A stretch of DNA of 18,395 bases from Clostridiales bacterium (GTDB lineage: Bacteria > Bacillota > Clostridia > Caldicoprobacterales > UBA3941): positions 1-18,395 of the forward strand of contig JAAYKZ010000417.1 of assembly GCA_012522165.1 (NCBI GenBank). The letters run 5' to 3'. A model generated the notes under the pieces. That model searched no databases. It saw only the letters and a program-made list of their open reading frames with translations, and was not told the origin of the DNA. Below are positions 1-7,157 of the stretch, one piece after another. The first letter of the stretch is position 1; each line of letters starts with the position of its first letter. The translations under genes were made by a program, and so were the position numbers.

Positions 1-17
1 GGTAAGCAAAAATACAG

Positions 18-47
18 TTGACGAATTCCTAGATAATGATATATAAT
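18..47 (+). promoter_or_regulatory. Sigma-A type promoter for the tyrS T-box leader
   Basis: A -35 hexamer TTGACG (18-23) and a perfect -10 hexamer TATAAT (42-47) are separated by 18 bases. Transcription would start near position 54, just before the conserved T-box leader. This is sequence inspection only; no start site is known. Confidence 0.75.
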
Positions 48-75
48 AACATAACAAATTTCATAGCAAAAAAAG

Positions 76-375
76 CAATGAGGAGAAGGAGTAAAAGTGC
101 CTAGGCCTTAAAGAGAGTTCCCGGTTGGTGAGAGGGGCAAGGAACAGCACTTTGAATACATCTCTGAGCTGTACACTGAAAGATCTATATCTTATAGATT
201 GAGTAGGCTGTAACCGACACCCGCACTCGTTATCGTGCTAAGGTATAAAAGCCAAGGTTAAATCCTTGTGTCCTTGTACCTGATGAGGTTGATGCTGCGA
301 GGCATCAATAAATTGAGGTGGTAACACGGGAATTTACTCTCGTCCTCTGTTAGTTCAGAGGGCGAGAGTTTTTGT
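76..375 (+). promoter_or_regulatory. T-box riboswitch, tyrosine-specific (tyrS leader)
   Basis: This leader has the T-box landmarks in order: the AGAGAG/GGTGAGAG part of Stem I, a specifier loop in which GAA is followed by UAC (157-159), a Tyr codon, then the T-box element TGGTAACACGGG (319-330) and an intrinsic terminator. In the known mechanism, uncharged tRNA-Tyr pairs its anticodon with the specifier and its CCA end with the T-box bulge. This stabilises an antiterminator that excludes the terminator. The UAC specifier agrees with the tyrosyl-tRNA synthetase gene directly downstream. The 5' boundary is approximate. Confidence 0.93.
336..375 (+). terminator. T-box terminator hairpin
   Basis: A near-perfect 14-bp stem pairs 336-349 with 356-369, with one G-U pair (343-362) and a 6-base loop. 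A run of T follows at 369-375. It lies right after the T-box element, as expected for the regulated attenuator of the tyrS leader. Confidence 0.9.
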
Positions 376-438
376 TTTTGTGAGTTATTGTTTAACAAAG
401 CTAATAAAGTTAATAAAGCTTAAAAAGGAGGAGTAAAG

Positions 439-1656
439 ATGGTACCCATTGAAGAACAGATTAAAATTATTTCCAAAGGAGCAGACGAAATAATAGACGT
501 AGAGGAGCTAAAGAGTAAGCTTGCCAAAGCTCAAAAGGAGGGTAGGCCCCTTACAGTAAAGCTAGGGCTGGATCCTACAGCTCCAGATATTCATTTAGGG
601 CATGCCGTAGTGCTAAGAAAAATTAAGCAGATGCAGGATTTAGGGCATAAAGCCGTAATTATCATTGGTGATTTTACCGCCATGATAGGGGATCCTACTG
701 GTAGATCAAAAACAAGACCACCCCTTAGTAGGGAAGAAGTATTAGAAAATGCCCGTACCTATCAAGATCAAATCTTCAAGATTATTGATAAGGCCAAGAC
801 AGAAGTTCGCTTTAACAGTGAGTGGCTGGGAGAGCTTAAATTCACTGATGTCATTGAATTAGCGGCTAAACACACTGTAGCTAGGATGCTGGAGCGGGAA
901 GATTTTAAAAATAGATTTGAAAATCAACAGAGTATAGGAATCCACGAATTCTTTTACCCCTTAATGCAGGGCTATGATTCAGTGGCAATAAAAGCTGATA
1001 TAGAACTGGGAGGTACTGATCAAAGGTTCAATCTCCTTATGGGGAGGACTATACAAAAAGATTATGGACAAGAAAGTCAGGTGGCCTTGTTAATGCCCCT
1101 CTTGGAAGGAACCGATGGTGTGGAAAAGATGAGCAAGAGTCTGGGCAACTACATTGGTATCTATGAAGAGCCAGACCAGATGTATGGTAAGGTTATGTCC
1201 ATACCTGACGAGTTAATGATTAAGTACTATGAGCTAGCTACTGATATTCATCCCGATGAAATAGAAAAAATAAAAACTTCTTTGGAGGATGGAACTTACC
1301 ATCCAAGGGATGCCAAGATGAGATTGGCTAGAGAAATCACTACCTTATATCACGGCGAAGAAGCAGCAATAAAGGCGGAAGAGCAGTTTAAGGCGGTATT
1401 CCAAAAAGGAGGAGTGCCAGAGGATATTCCATCCTTTAAAGTTCCTGAAAATATAATCTCTGAAGATGGGGTAGATATGGCTAGACTAATTGTTGAAGCA
1501 GGCATGGCTCCCAGCACTAGTCAAGCCAGGAGATTAATAAGTCAAGGTGCTGTAAAGGTAAATGGAGAAAAGGTCAATGATATAAAAATCTCTTCTCTAA
1601 AAACCCAGGATATTGTCCAGGTGGGCAAGAGAAACTTTATAAAAATTGAGCTATAA
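439..1656 (+). CDS. tyrS: Tyrosyl-tRNA synthetase, TyrZ type
   Basis: This cytoplasmic class I aminoacyl-tRNA synthetase activates tyrosine with ATP and charges tRNA-Tyr. The 405-residue protein carries the HIGH-type signature HLGH (52-55, within DPTAPDIHLGH) and a KMSKS loop (about 230-234). It ends in an S4-like RNA-binding domain (about 345-400, MARLIVEAGMAPSTSQARR). The DPTAPD...HLGH and KMSKS forms place it with the TyrZ-like branch rather than the Bacillus TyrS branch, which has an HIGN/KFGKT pattern. The ATG start is supported by AAGGAGGAG at 424-432. The gene stands alone behind its T-box leader and is followed by a hairpin that overlaps the next promoter. Family identity is very secure; the subfamily is by motif comparison from memory. 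Confidence 0.97.
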   Translation: MVPIEEQIKIISKGADEIIDVEELKSKLAKAQKEGRPLTVKLGLDPTAPDIHLGHAVVLRKIKQMQDLGHKAVIIIGDFTAMIGDPTGRSKTRPPLSREEVLENARTYQDQIFKIIDKAKTEVRFNSEWLGELKFTDVIELAAKHTVARMLEREDFKNRFENQQSIGIHEFFYPLMQGYDSVAIKADIELGGTDQRFNLLMGRTIQKDYGQESQVALLMPLLEGTDGVEKMSKSLGNYIGIYEEPDQMYGKVMSIPDELMIKYYELATDIHPDEIEKIKTSLEDGTYHPRDAKMRLAREITTLYHGEEAAIKAEEQFKAVFQKGGVPEDIPSFKVPENIISEDGVDMARLIVEAGMAPSTSQARRLISQGAVKVNGEKVNDIKISSLKTQDIVQVGKRNFIKIEL

Positions 1657-1684
1657 AAAATCAACTTATAAATATCACAGGTAG

Positions 1685-1698
1685 CTTGTACGTACAAG
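1685..1698. promoter_or_regulatory. Candidate AraR operator
   Basis: A perfect 14-base palindrome CTTGTACGTACAAG contains TTGTACGTACAA. This matches the core of the Bacillus subtilis AraR operator (ATTTGTACGTACAAAT, from memory). The araR gene is the second gene of the operon that starts here. The palindrome covers the -35 hexamer of the operon promoter, so bound repressor would exclude RNA polymerase and arabinose would relieve repression. Binding itself is inferred. Confidence 0.82.
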
Positions 1699-1714
1699 TT
1701 CCCTGTGATATAAT
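1686..1714 (+). promoter_or_regulatory. Promoter of the arabinose operon
   Basis: The -35 TTGTAC (1686-1691) and a perfect -10 TATAAT (1709-1714) are exactly 17 bases apart. The -35 lies inside the AraR palindrome, and the -10 overlaps the outer right arm of the larger inverted repeat. The predicted start is near 1721, about 44 bases before the first gene. Confidence 0.8.
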
Positions 1715-1764
1715 TGTTTTTGGTAGAAATTATACAATTAATATATGTAAGGGGGCTAATACAT

Positions 1765-3246
1765 ATGATTAACATTCCAAGTGTAAAACTGGGGATTGTG
1801 GCCGTAAGTAGAGACTGCTTTCCCATAGAACTTAGTGAGAAAAGAAGAAAAGCCGTTGTAAAAGCTTGTACAGACAAGAATATAGACATCTTTGAAGTTC
1901 AAACAACGGTAGAAAATGAAAAGGATGTACTTAAAGCATTAGAAGAATTAAGAGCAGCAGATGTAAATGCCTTGGTGCTTTATTTAGGCAACTTTGGACC
2001 TGAAGGACCAGAGACCATGCTGATTCAAAAATTTGGTGGACCAGCCATGGTGGTTGCAGCAGCTGAGGAGACTCAGGACAATCTAATAGCTGGCCGTGGA
2101 GATGCTTATTGTGGAATGCTCAACGCTTCTTACAGCTTAGGACTAAGAAAGCTAAGTCCATACATCCCTGAATATCCTGTGGGCACAGCTCAGGATATAG
2201 CAGATATGATTCTAGACTTTGAGGATATAGCAAGGGTCATTCTTGGCCTAAAAGGACTGAAAGTATTTAGCTTTGGACCAAGACCACAAGACTTCTTGGC
2301 ATGCAATGCACCCATCAAACCTCTATTTGATTTAGGAATAGAGATTATGGAGAATTCTGAGTTAGATCTATTTGAGGCTTTTAACAACCATGCTGATGAT
2401 CCTAGAATTCCTGATGTGGTAAAGGATATGGAAGAGGAACTAGGAGAAGGTAATGGATATCCTGGGATTTTGCCAAAACTTGCCCAGTATGAGCTAACTC
2501 TGCTAGATTGGATGGAGGAAAATATAGGCGCATCTCAATATGCTATATTTGCTAACAAATGCTGGCCTGCTTTCCAGACCCAGTTTGGGTTTGTTCCCTG
2601 TTATGTAAACTCAAGATTAGCAGCAAGAGGAATACCTGTTGCTTGTGAAACTGACATATATGGGGCTGTAAGCGAATACATTATTACCTGTGCTACAAAC
2701 AAACCAGCAACCCTACTGGATATAAACAATACTGTTCCTCAGGACATGTATGATGAAAATAGGGAATTATTTGGCGACTATAAGCTGACAGACCTGTTTA
2801 TGGGATTCCATTGTGGAAATACTCCTAAGGCATGTCTAAAGGACGCTGAGATGAAGTATCAGCGTATTATGCATAGCTTATTGGAGCCTGATAAGGAGCC
2901 TAACATTACAAGAGGTACTCTAGAGGGCACCATAAAACCTGGTGAGATTACTCTGTTTAGGCTGCAAAGCACAGCTGATACTACATTAAGAAGCTACGTT
3001 GCACAAGGGGAAGTCATTGATGTGGATCCAAAATCTTTTGGAGGTATTGGAGTAATTGCTGTAAAGGAGATGGCGAGATTCTATCGTCACGTACTTATAG
3101 CTAAGAGATACCCCCATCATGCAGGTTTAGCCTTTAAGCATGTAGGCAAGGTGCTGTTTGCTGCTATGAAGATGTTGGGTGTTGAGGATGTTTCCTTCAA
3201 TCAACCAGCTTCCATGTTGTACAAGGATGAGAATCCCTTTGGATAA
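1765..3246 (+). CDS. L-fucose/L-arabinose isomerase family protein, probable arabinose isomerase of the operon
   Basis: This 493-residue cytoplasmic protein resembles the L-fucose isomerase-related family (COG2407 type), not classical AraA. Sugar isomerases of this fold interconvert an aldose and ketose with a divalent metal. Candidate active-site residues are in ACETDIYGAVSEY and MGFHCGN, which carry the conserved acidic and histidine residues. Its place ahead of araR, ribulokinase and ribulose-phosphate epimerase, with an AraR operator at the promoter, argues that it converts L-arabinose to L-ribulose. That function is inferred from context, and D-arabinose or L-fucose could also be substrates. 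The frame opens at 1714, but ATG 1765 has AAGGGGG (1749-1755) at a 9-base spacing and lies downstream of the promoter. I give no gene symbol because it is not an araA homologue. Confidence 0.85.
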   Translation: MINIPSVKLGIVAVSRDCFPIELSEKRRKAVVKACTDKNIDIFEVQTTVENEKDVLKALEELRAADVNALVLYLGNFGPEGPETMLIQKFGGPAMVVAAAEETQDNLIAGRGDAYCGMLNASYSLGLRKLSPYIPEYPVGTAQDIADMILDFEDIARVILGLKGLKVFSFGPRPQDFLACNAPIKPLFDLGIEIMENSELDLFEAFNNHADDPRIPDVVKDMEEELGEGNGYPGILPKLAQYELTLLDWMEENIGASQYAIFANKCWPAFQTQFGFVPCYVNSRLAARGIPVACETDIYGAVSEYIITCATNKPATLLDINNTVPQDMYDENRELFGDYKLTDLFMGFHCGNTPKACLKDAEMKYQRIMHSLLEPDKEPNITRGTLEGTIKPGEITLFRLQSTADTTLRSYVAQGEVIDVDPKSFGGIGVIAVKEMARFYRHVLIAKRYPHHAGLAFKHVGKVLFAAMKMLGVEDVSFNQPASMLYKDENPFG

Positions 3247-4333
3247 GAAAGAAAGCCAAAAACCTAAATATCAGATACTAAAAGAATATATTATAGAAAC
3301 CATAGGTCTAGAAAAGCTAGAGCCTGGAGATAAGATTTGGTCGGAAAATGAGCTGGCCCAAAAATTCAAGGTCAGCCGGCATACAGTGAGACAGGCTATT
3401 AGTCAGTTGGCCAGTGAAGGATGGCTGTATAAGGTTCATGGTAAGGGTACTTTTGTAGGGGATAGGATAAGGCGAAAATCCAATAAAATTAAGACTATAG
3501 GGGTAATGACCACCTATCTTAATGATTATATATTCCCATCCATCATATTGGGAATTGATGAAGTCTTGTCCAAGGCAGGGTACAATATGGTACTTGGGTG
3601 CAGTTACAATCACCATGATAAGGAAAGGATGTGCCTTGAAAATTTTATCAGGGCTGATATCCATGGTGTTATTGTAGAACCTACCAAAAGTGCCCTGCCC
3701 AACCCTAACCTAGACCTATATAGGCAGATAATTGAAAAGGATATCCCCATGTTCTTTATCCATGGCTGCTATAAGGAGCTGGATTGCCCTTATGTGGTAG
3801 TAGACGATATAAAAGCTGGTTATATAGCAGCACGCCACTTAATTGATTTAGGACACAAAAGAATTGGAGGAATATTTAAGATAGACGATATTCAAGGACA
3901 CTATCGTTTTAAGGGATATCAAATGGCACTTCATGAGGCTAAAATAGATTTAAAGGATTTAAATGTTCTGTGGTTTGATACTGATGATAAAAGGGAAGAG
4001 TTTATAAAGTTCGACAAAAAAATGTTTAGAGAACTCACAAAAAGATGTTCCGCTATAGTATGCTACAATGATCAGGTAGCACTAAAGGTCATGAATATAA
4101 TTAGAAAAAAGGGAATGAAGATACCTGAGGACATTTCACTGGTGAGTTTCGATGATTCTCAGCTGGCTGTTGTATCTGAGGTGAAATTGACTACAGTGGC
4201 CCATCCTCAGAAAAAATTAGGCAGGATAGTGGCTGAAAGCCTAATAAATAAGATAAATGGTGGCAAGGGCAAAGATAAAATTAAGATGGAGCCAGAGCTA
4301 ATAATAAGGGGTAGCACCAAAGAGTACAAATAA
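3227..4333 (+). CDS. araR: Arabinose operon repressor, GntR/LacI chimera (AraR)
   Basis: An N-terminal GntR winged helix (roughly residues 10-70, with the typical ENELAQKFKVSRHTVRQAI and GKGTFVG) is joined to a LacI/periplasmic-binding-protein type sugar-binding domain (about 85-365, with DDIKAGYIAARHLIDLGH and VSFDDSQLA). This architecture is that of AraR, which leaves its operator when it binds L-arabinose. The gene sits between isomerase and kinase, so it probably represses its own synthesis through the operator at 1685. It overlaps the isomerase end by 20 bases, suggesting translational coupling. The start is uncertain. ATG 3227 has almost no spacing from AAGG (3223-3226), while the in-frame TTG 3239 would have a spacing of about 11. 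The protein is 368 residues from ATG. Confidence 0.92.
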   Translation: MRIPLDKKESQKPKYQILKEYIIETIGLEKLEPGDKIWSENELAQKFKVSRHTVRQAISQLASEGWLYKVHGKGTFVGDRIRRKSNKIKTIGVMTTYLNDYIFPSIILGIDEVLSKAGYNMVLGCSYNHHDKERMCLENFIRADIHGVIVEPTKSALPNPNLDLYRQIIEKDIPMFFIHGCYKELDCPYVVVDDIKAGYIAARHLIDLGHKRIGGIFKIDDIQGHYRFKGYQMALHEAKIDLKDLNVLWFDTDDKREEFIKFDKKMFRELTKRCSAIVCYNDQVALKVMNIIRKKGMKIPEDISLVSFDDSQLAVVSEVKLTTVAHPQKKLGRIVAESLINKINGGKGKDKIKMEPELIIRGSTKEYK

Positions 4334-4348
4334 AAGGGGAGTTATGGA

Positions 4349-6025
4349 GTGGGTAAAAAGTTTACTATTGGTGTAGATTTTGGTACCCAATCGGGAAGGG
4401 CTGTATTGGTAGAAGTGGGCACAGGGAGAGAAGTAGCAACAGCGGTCAAGGAATATTCTCATGGGGTTATGGATGAATATTTGCCTGATGGCACGACTCG
4501 TCTAGAGCATGACTGGGCACTGCAGCACCCCCAGGACTATTTAGAGGTGCTAGCCGAGACCATTCCTGCGGTGCTAAATGAATCAAAAGTAGGAGCAGAG
4601 AATGTTATAGGCATAGGAATTGATTTTACTGCTTGTACTTTACTCCCAGTGGATGCTGAAGGGACCCCATTATGTATGTATGAAGAATATAAGTCTAACC
4701 CTCATGCCTATGTAAAGCTGTGGAAGCACCACGCTGCTCAAGAAGAGGCCAACAAACTAAATGTCATAGCCCAGGAAAGAGGAGAGGAGTTTCTGGAGCG
4801 GTATGGAGGTAAGATATCTTCAGAATGGCTTTTTCCAAAGATATGGCAAACATTAAATGAAGCACCAGAGTTGTATCAAAGGGCTGCAAAGTTTATAGAG
4901 GCCACTGACTGGGTGGTTATGCAGCTTACGGGACAAGAGAAGAGGAGCAGTTGCGCTGCAGGGTATAAGGCTATATGGAGCAAACAAAAGGGTTATCCAA
5001 GCAATGAGTTTTTTAAGGCATTAGATCCCAGATTAGAAAATGTTGTAGGTGATAAGCTAAGTAGAGATATATATCCTATAGGAACAAAGGCTGGAGAGGT
5101 TACTGAAAAGGCGGCTCAGCTTACGGGTCTAAAGCCTGGAACTGCTGTAGCAGTAGGGAATGTAGATGCCCATGTGTCTGTGCCGGCAGTAGGTATAGTA
5201 GATGAAGGAAAAATGCTGATGATTATGGGAACCTCAACCTGCCATATGGTATTGGGTAGGGAAGAAAGAAAGGTTCCAGGGATATGCGGAGTGGTAGAGG
5301 ACGGAATTATTCCAGGCTTCTTTGGCTATGAGGCTGGTCAATGCTGTGTGGGAGACCATTTTGAGTGGTATATAAATAACGGTGTGCCGGGCAGCTATTA
5401 TAAGGAAGCTGAGGCCAAGGATATAAGCATTCACGACTTGTTAAGTCAAAAAGCTAAGAAATTGGCAGTGGGTGAAAGCGGGCTTATAGCTCTTGACTGG
5501 TGGAATGGTAACCGTTCTGTGCTTATTGATGCTGATTTAACAGGTATGATTATAGGGTGTACCCTACTGACAAAGCCGGAAGAGATATATAGGGCTCTTA
5601 TTGAGGCCACAGCTTACGGAACACGTATGATTATAGATACCTTTGAGGAAAGTGGCGTTCCCATTAAGGAGCTATATGCTGCAGGAGGTATTGCCCATAA
5701 GAATCCTTTCCTTATGCAGATATATGCTGATGTGACCAATAGAGAGATTAGAATATCAGCATCGTCACAAACTCCAGCTTTGGGTTCAGCTATGTTTGGA
5801 GCAGTAGCGGCCGGTAAGGGAAGAGGGGGCTACGATTCTATAGTTGATGCAGCTAAGGAAATGGCTAGACTAAAGGACATAGTGTATAGACCTATCCCAA
5901 AGAATGTAGAAGCATATAATAAGCTATATGCTGAGTATAAAATCTTGCATGACTACTTTGGTAGGGGCGTAAATGATGTAATGAAACGTCTAAAGGTTAT
6001 AAAGAAACAGGAAAGTAAAGAATAA
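4349..6025 (+). CDS. araB: Ribulokinase, FGGY family
   Basis: This cytoplasmic kinase phosphorylates L-ribulose to L-ribulose 5-phosphate with ATP, the second step of arabinose breakdown. The 558-residue length is typical of AraB. The N-terminal ATPase-fold lobe has VDFGTQSGRAVLVEV near residue 8. Further family features are GIDFTACTLLPVD, EWLFPKIWQ, the glycine-rich MGTSTCHMV, DWWNGNRS and the C-terminal AAGGIAHKNPFLMQIYADV. The GTG start is preferred because AAGGGGAG (4334-4341) lies 7 bases upstream; the nearby ATG at 4344 is out of frame. It begins 15 bases after araR and ends shortly before araD, so the four genes form one transcription unit. No internal damage is visible. Confidence 0.96.
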   Translation: MGKKFTIGVDFGTQSGRAVLVEVGTGREVATAVKEYSHGVMDEYLPDGTTRLEHDWALQHPQDYLEVLAETIPAVLNESKVGAENVIGIGIDFTACTLLPVDAEGTPLCMYEEYKSNPHAYVKLWKHHAAQEEANKLNVIAQERGEEFLERYGGKISSEWLFPKIWQTLNEAPELYQRAAKFIEATDWVVMQLTGQEKRSSCAAGYKAIWSKQKGYPSNEFFKALDPRLENVVGDKLSRDIYPIGTKAGEVTEKAAQLTGLKPGTAVAVGNVDAHVSVPAVGIVDEGKMLMIMGTSTCHMVLGREERKVPGICGVVEDGIIPGFFGYEAGQCCVGDHFEWYINNGVPGSYYKEAEAKDISIHDLLSQKAKKLAVGESGLIALDWWNGNRSVLIDADLTGMIIGCTLLTKPEEIYRALIEATAYGTRMIIDTFEESGVPIKELYAAGGIAHKNPFLMQIYADVTNREIRISASSQTPALGSAMFGAVAAGKGRGGYDSIVDAAKEMARLKDIVYRPIPKNVEAYNKLYAEYKILHDYFGRGVNDVMKRLKVIKKQESKE

Positions 6026-6043
6026 TATATGGGGAGTGATAGA

Positions 6044-6727
6044 ATGCTTAAAGATTTAAAGGAACAAGTATGGAAGGCCAATATGGATCTTCCCAAGTAT
6101 GGTCTTGTTACCTTTACATGGGGTAATGTTAGCGGTATTGATAGGGATAAAGGGCTTGTAGTCATAAAGCCCAGCGGAGTACCTTATCCAGAACTAAAAC
6201 CAGAACATATGGTGGTGCTTGATCTAGAGGGTAATAAGGTGGAGGGAGACTTAAAACCATCATCTGACACTGCAACTCATTTGGTTCTCTATAATAATTT
6301 CAAGGAAATAGGAGGAGTGGTCCACACTCATTCATCTTGGGCAACCAGCTTCGCTCAGGCAGGAAGAGGAATCCCGGCTCTGGGTACCACTCATGGAGAT
6401 TATTTCTATGGCGAAATTCCCTGCACCAGAAAGATGACCGAAGAGGAAATAGAAGGGGAATATGAGAAGGAAACAGGCAATGTAATTGTAGAGACTTTTG
6501 CTAATATAAATCCCATGGAAATCCCCGCAGTGCTGGTCAATATGCATGGGCCTTTTTCTTGGGGAAAAGATGCAGCTGATGCGGTGCATAATGCTGTAGT
6601 TTTAGAAGAAGTAGCAAAAATGGCCTTAAGGACCTTTATGCTTAATCCTAATATTGGACCAATGGATCAAACCCTACTAGATAAGCATTTTTTGAGAAAG
6701 CATGGTGCAAACGCCTATTACGGGCAA
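6044..6727 (+). CDS. araD: L-ribulose-5-phosphate 4-epimerase
   Basis: This zinc-dependent class II aldolase-fold enzyme converts L-ribulose 5-phosphate to D-xylulose 5-phosphate, which enters the pentose phosphate pathway. The 227-residue protein has the metal-binding HTHS motif (in GGVVHTHSSWATSFAQAG), the GTTHGDYF segment with the conserved aspartate, and VNMHGPFSWG with the later metal histidine. This is the AraD pattern. I chose ATG 6044 because GGGGAG (6031-6036) gives a 7-base spacing; the in-frame ATG at 6029 overlaps that site. It follows araB by 18 bases and is the last arabinose gene. No arabinose transporter or arabinan-degrading enzyme is present in the window. Confidence 0.96.
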
Positions 6728-6763
6728 TAAAAATATCTGATTTTGAAATAATCAGAAAATGGG

Positions 6764-6792
6764 TTGAATAAATATAGAAGTTGGTATATAAT
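6764..6792 (+). promoter_or_regulatory. Promoter of the mgtE leader
   Basis: TTGAAT (6764-6769) and TATAAT (6787-6792) are separated by 17 bases, which places the start near 6799, about 13 bases before the M-box core. Confidence 0.8.
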
Positions 6793-6811
6793 GTATTTAG
6801 TTTAATATTTT

Positions 6812-6956
6812 CGTTAGGTGAGGCTACTATACGGATATATGCCACTGTCCAGAAACGTCGAGAGACGCCAATGGGCCAACAGGCTTTATCGAATTAAGGT
6901 ATAGCCTAATGTGGCTGGCCATAGGCCTAGGCCGTATAGAGTTAAAACTCAACGAG
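6812..6956 (+). promoter_or_regulatory. M-box (ykoK-type) Mg2+ riboswitch aptamer
   Basis: The segment follows the M-box consensus closely: CGTTAGGTGAGGCT, CTATACGG, the CCAGAAACGTCGAGAGACGCC core, GGCCAACAGG, GTGGCTGG, GCCGTATAG and a closing CTCAACGAG. M-boxes sense Mg2+ and in Firmicutes usually switch off Mg2+ transporter genes when the ion is plentiful. The gene downstream is mgtE, in agreement. The last segment CTCAACGAG (6948-6956) can instead pair with CTTGTTGAG (6991-6999) in the terminator region, which gives the antiterminator expected at low Mg2+. Confidence 0.96.
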
Positions 6957-6979
6957 TGGAAGGTATGGATAGATATTTT

Positions 6980-7012
6980 TGGGTCTTTCGCTTGTTGAGG
7001 GACCCATTTTTT
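6980..7012 (+). terminator. M-box expression-platform terminator
   Basis: TGGGTC (6980-6985) pairs with GACCCA (7001-7006), extended by two U-G pairs, and is followed by six T (7007-7012). Its loop and right arm contain CTTGTTGAG, which competes by pairing with the 3' strand of the aptamer base. Confidence 0.9.
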
Positions 7013-7036
7013 ATCTTTTATAAAGAAGGAAAGTTG

Positions 7037-7126
7037 GTGACGATGGTGGATCCTGGGCCTTTGCCTAGTTTATGTAACTTACAAAAAGTGAATAATAAGG
7101 ACAGGGTCATGGCCATCAAAATATAA
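7037..7126 (+). CDS. Candidate proline-containing leader peptide upstream of mgtE
   Basis: This short frame lies between the M-box terminator and mgtE. From GTG 7037 it encodes 29 residues, or 27 from ATG 7043. The peptide starts MVDPGPLPSL from the ATG. GAAGGA (7025-7030) lies 6 bases before the GTG. The Asp-Pro-x-Pro-Leu-Pro run resembles the proline-rich Mg2+-responsive leader peptide MgtL of enterobacteria (MEPDPTPLP..., from memory), a different phylum and a different transporter. The stop codon (7124-7126) falls in the loop of a hairpin whose left arm is coded by the last part of the frame. It could be chance in a 145-base leader, and translation is unproven. Confidence 0.35.
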   Translation: MTMVDPGPLPSLCNLQKVNNKDRVMAIKI

Positions 7127-7142
7127 AAGGCATGGCCCTGTC
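7100..7142 (+). promoter_or_regulatory. Hairpin abutting the mgtE ribosome binding site
   Basis: GACAGGGTCATG (7100-7111) pairs with CATGGCCCTGTC (7131-7142) over 12 pairs including one G-U, with a 19-base loop. No T run follows. The AAGGAGGG ribosome binding site (7143-7150) begins at the very next base. It may affect ribosome access to mgtE or protect the 5' end of a processed mRNA. The role is unknown. Confidence 0.5.
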
Positions 7143-7157
7143 AAGGAGGGTTGTGCC

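Larger units (their letters stand above)
1672..1720 (+). terminator. Hairpin after tyrS, possible terminator, overlapping the ara operator
   Basis: TATCACAGG (1673-1681) pairs with CCTGTGATA (1702-1710), and an inner stem CTTGTA/TACAAG is centred on 1691/1692. The long interrupted hairpin is followed by TAATTGTTTTT. It begins 16 bases after the tyrS stop and could end tyrS transcription. Its inner palindrome is also the candidate AraR operator, so one element may have two jobs. Termination is inferred from shape only. Confidence 0.5.

Noticed and set aside
1542..1889. Minus-strand frame of 115 codons across the tyrS end
   Set aside because: It overlaps tyrS, the ara promoter and the isomerase start, with no ribosome binding site; a shadow of coding sequence. 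The same holds for the other minus-strand frames except the Asp23-family gene.
6737..6755. Small hairpin CTGATT/AATCAG after araD as a terminator
   Set aside because: Only 6 bp and no T run on the plus strand; the end of the ara transcript is not resolved.
6911..7042. Upstream part of a 71-codon plus-strand frame (6911-7126) as a gene
   Set aside because: It runs through the M-box and its terminator; only the segment from 7037 has a plausible ribosome binding site and is kept as a candidate leader peptide.
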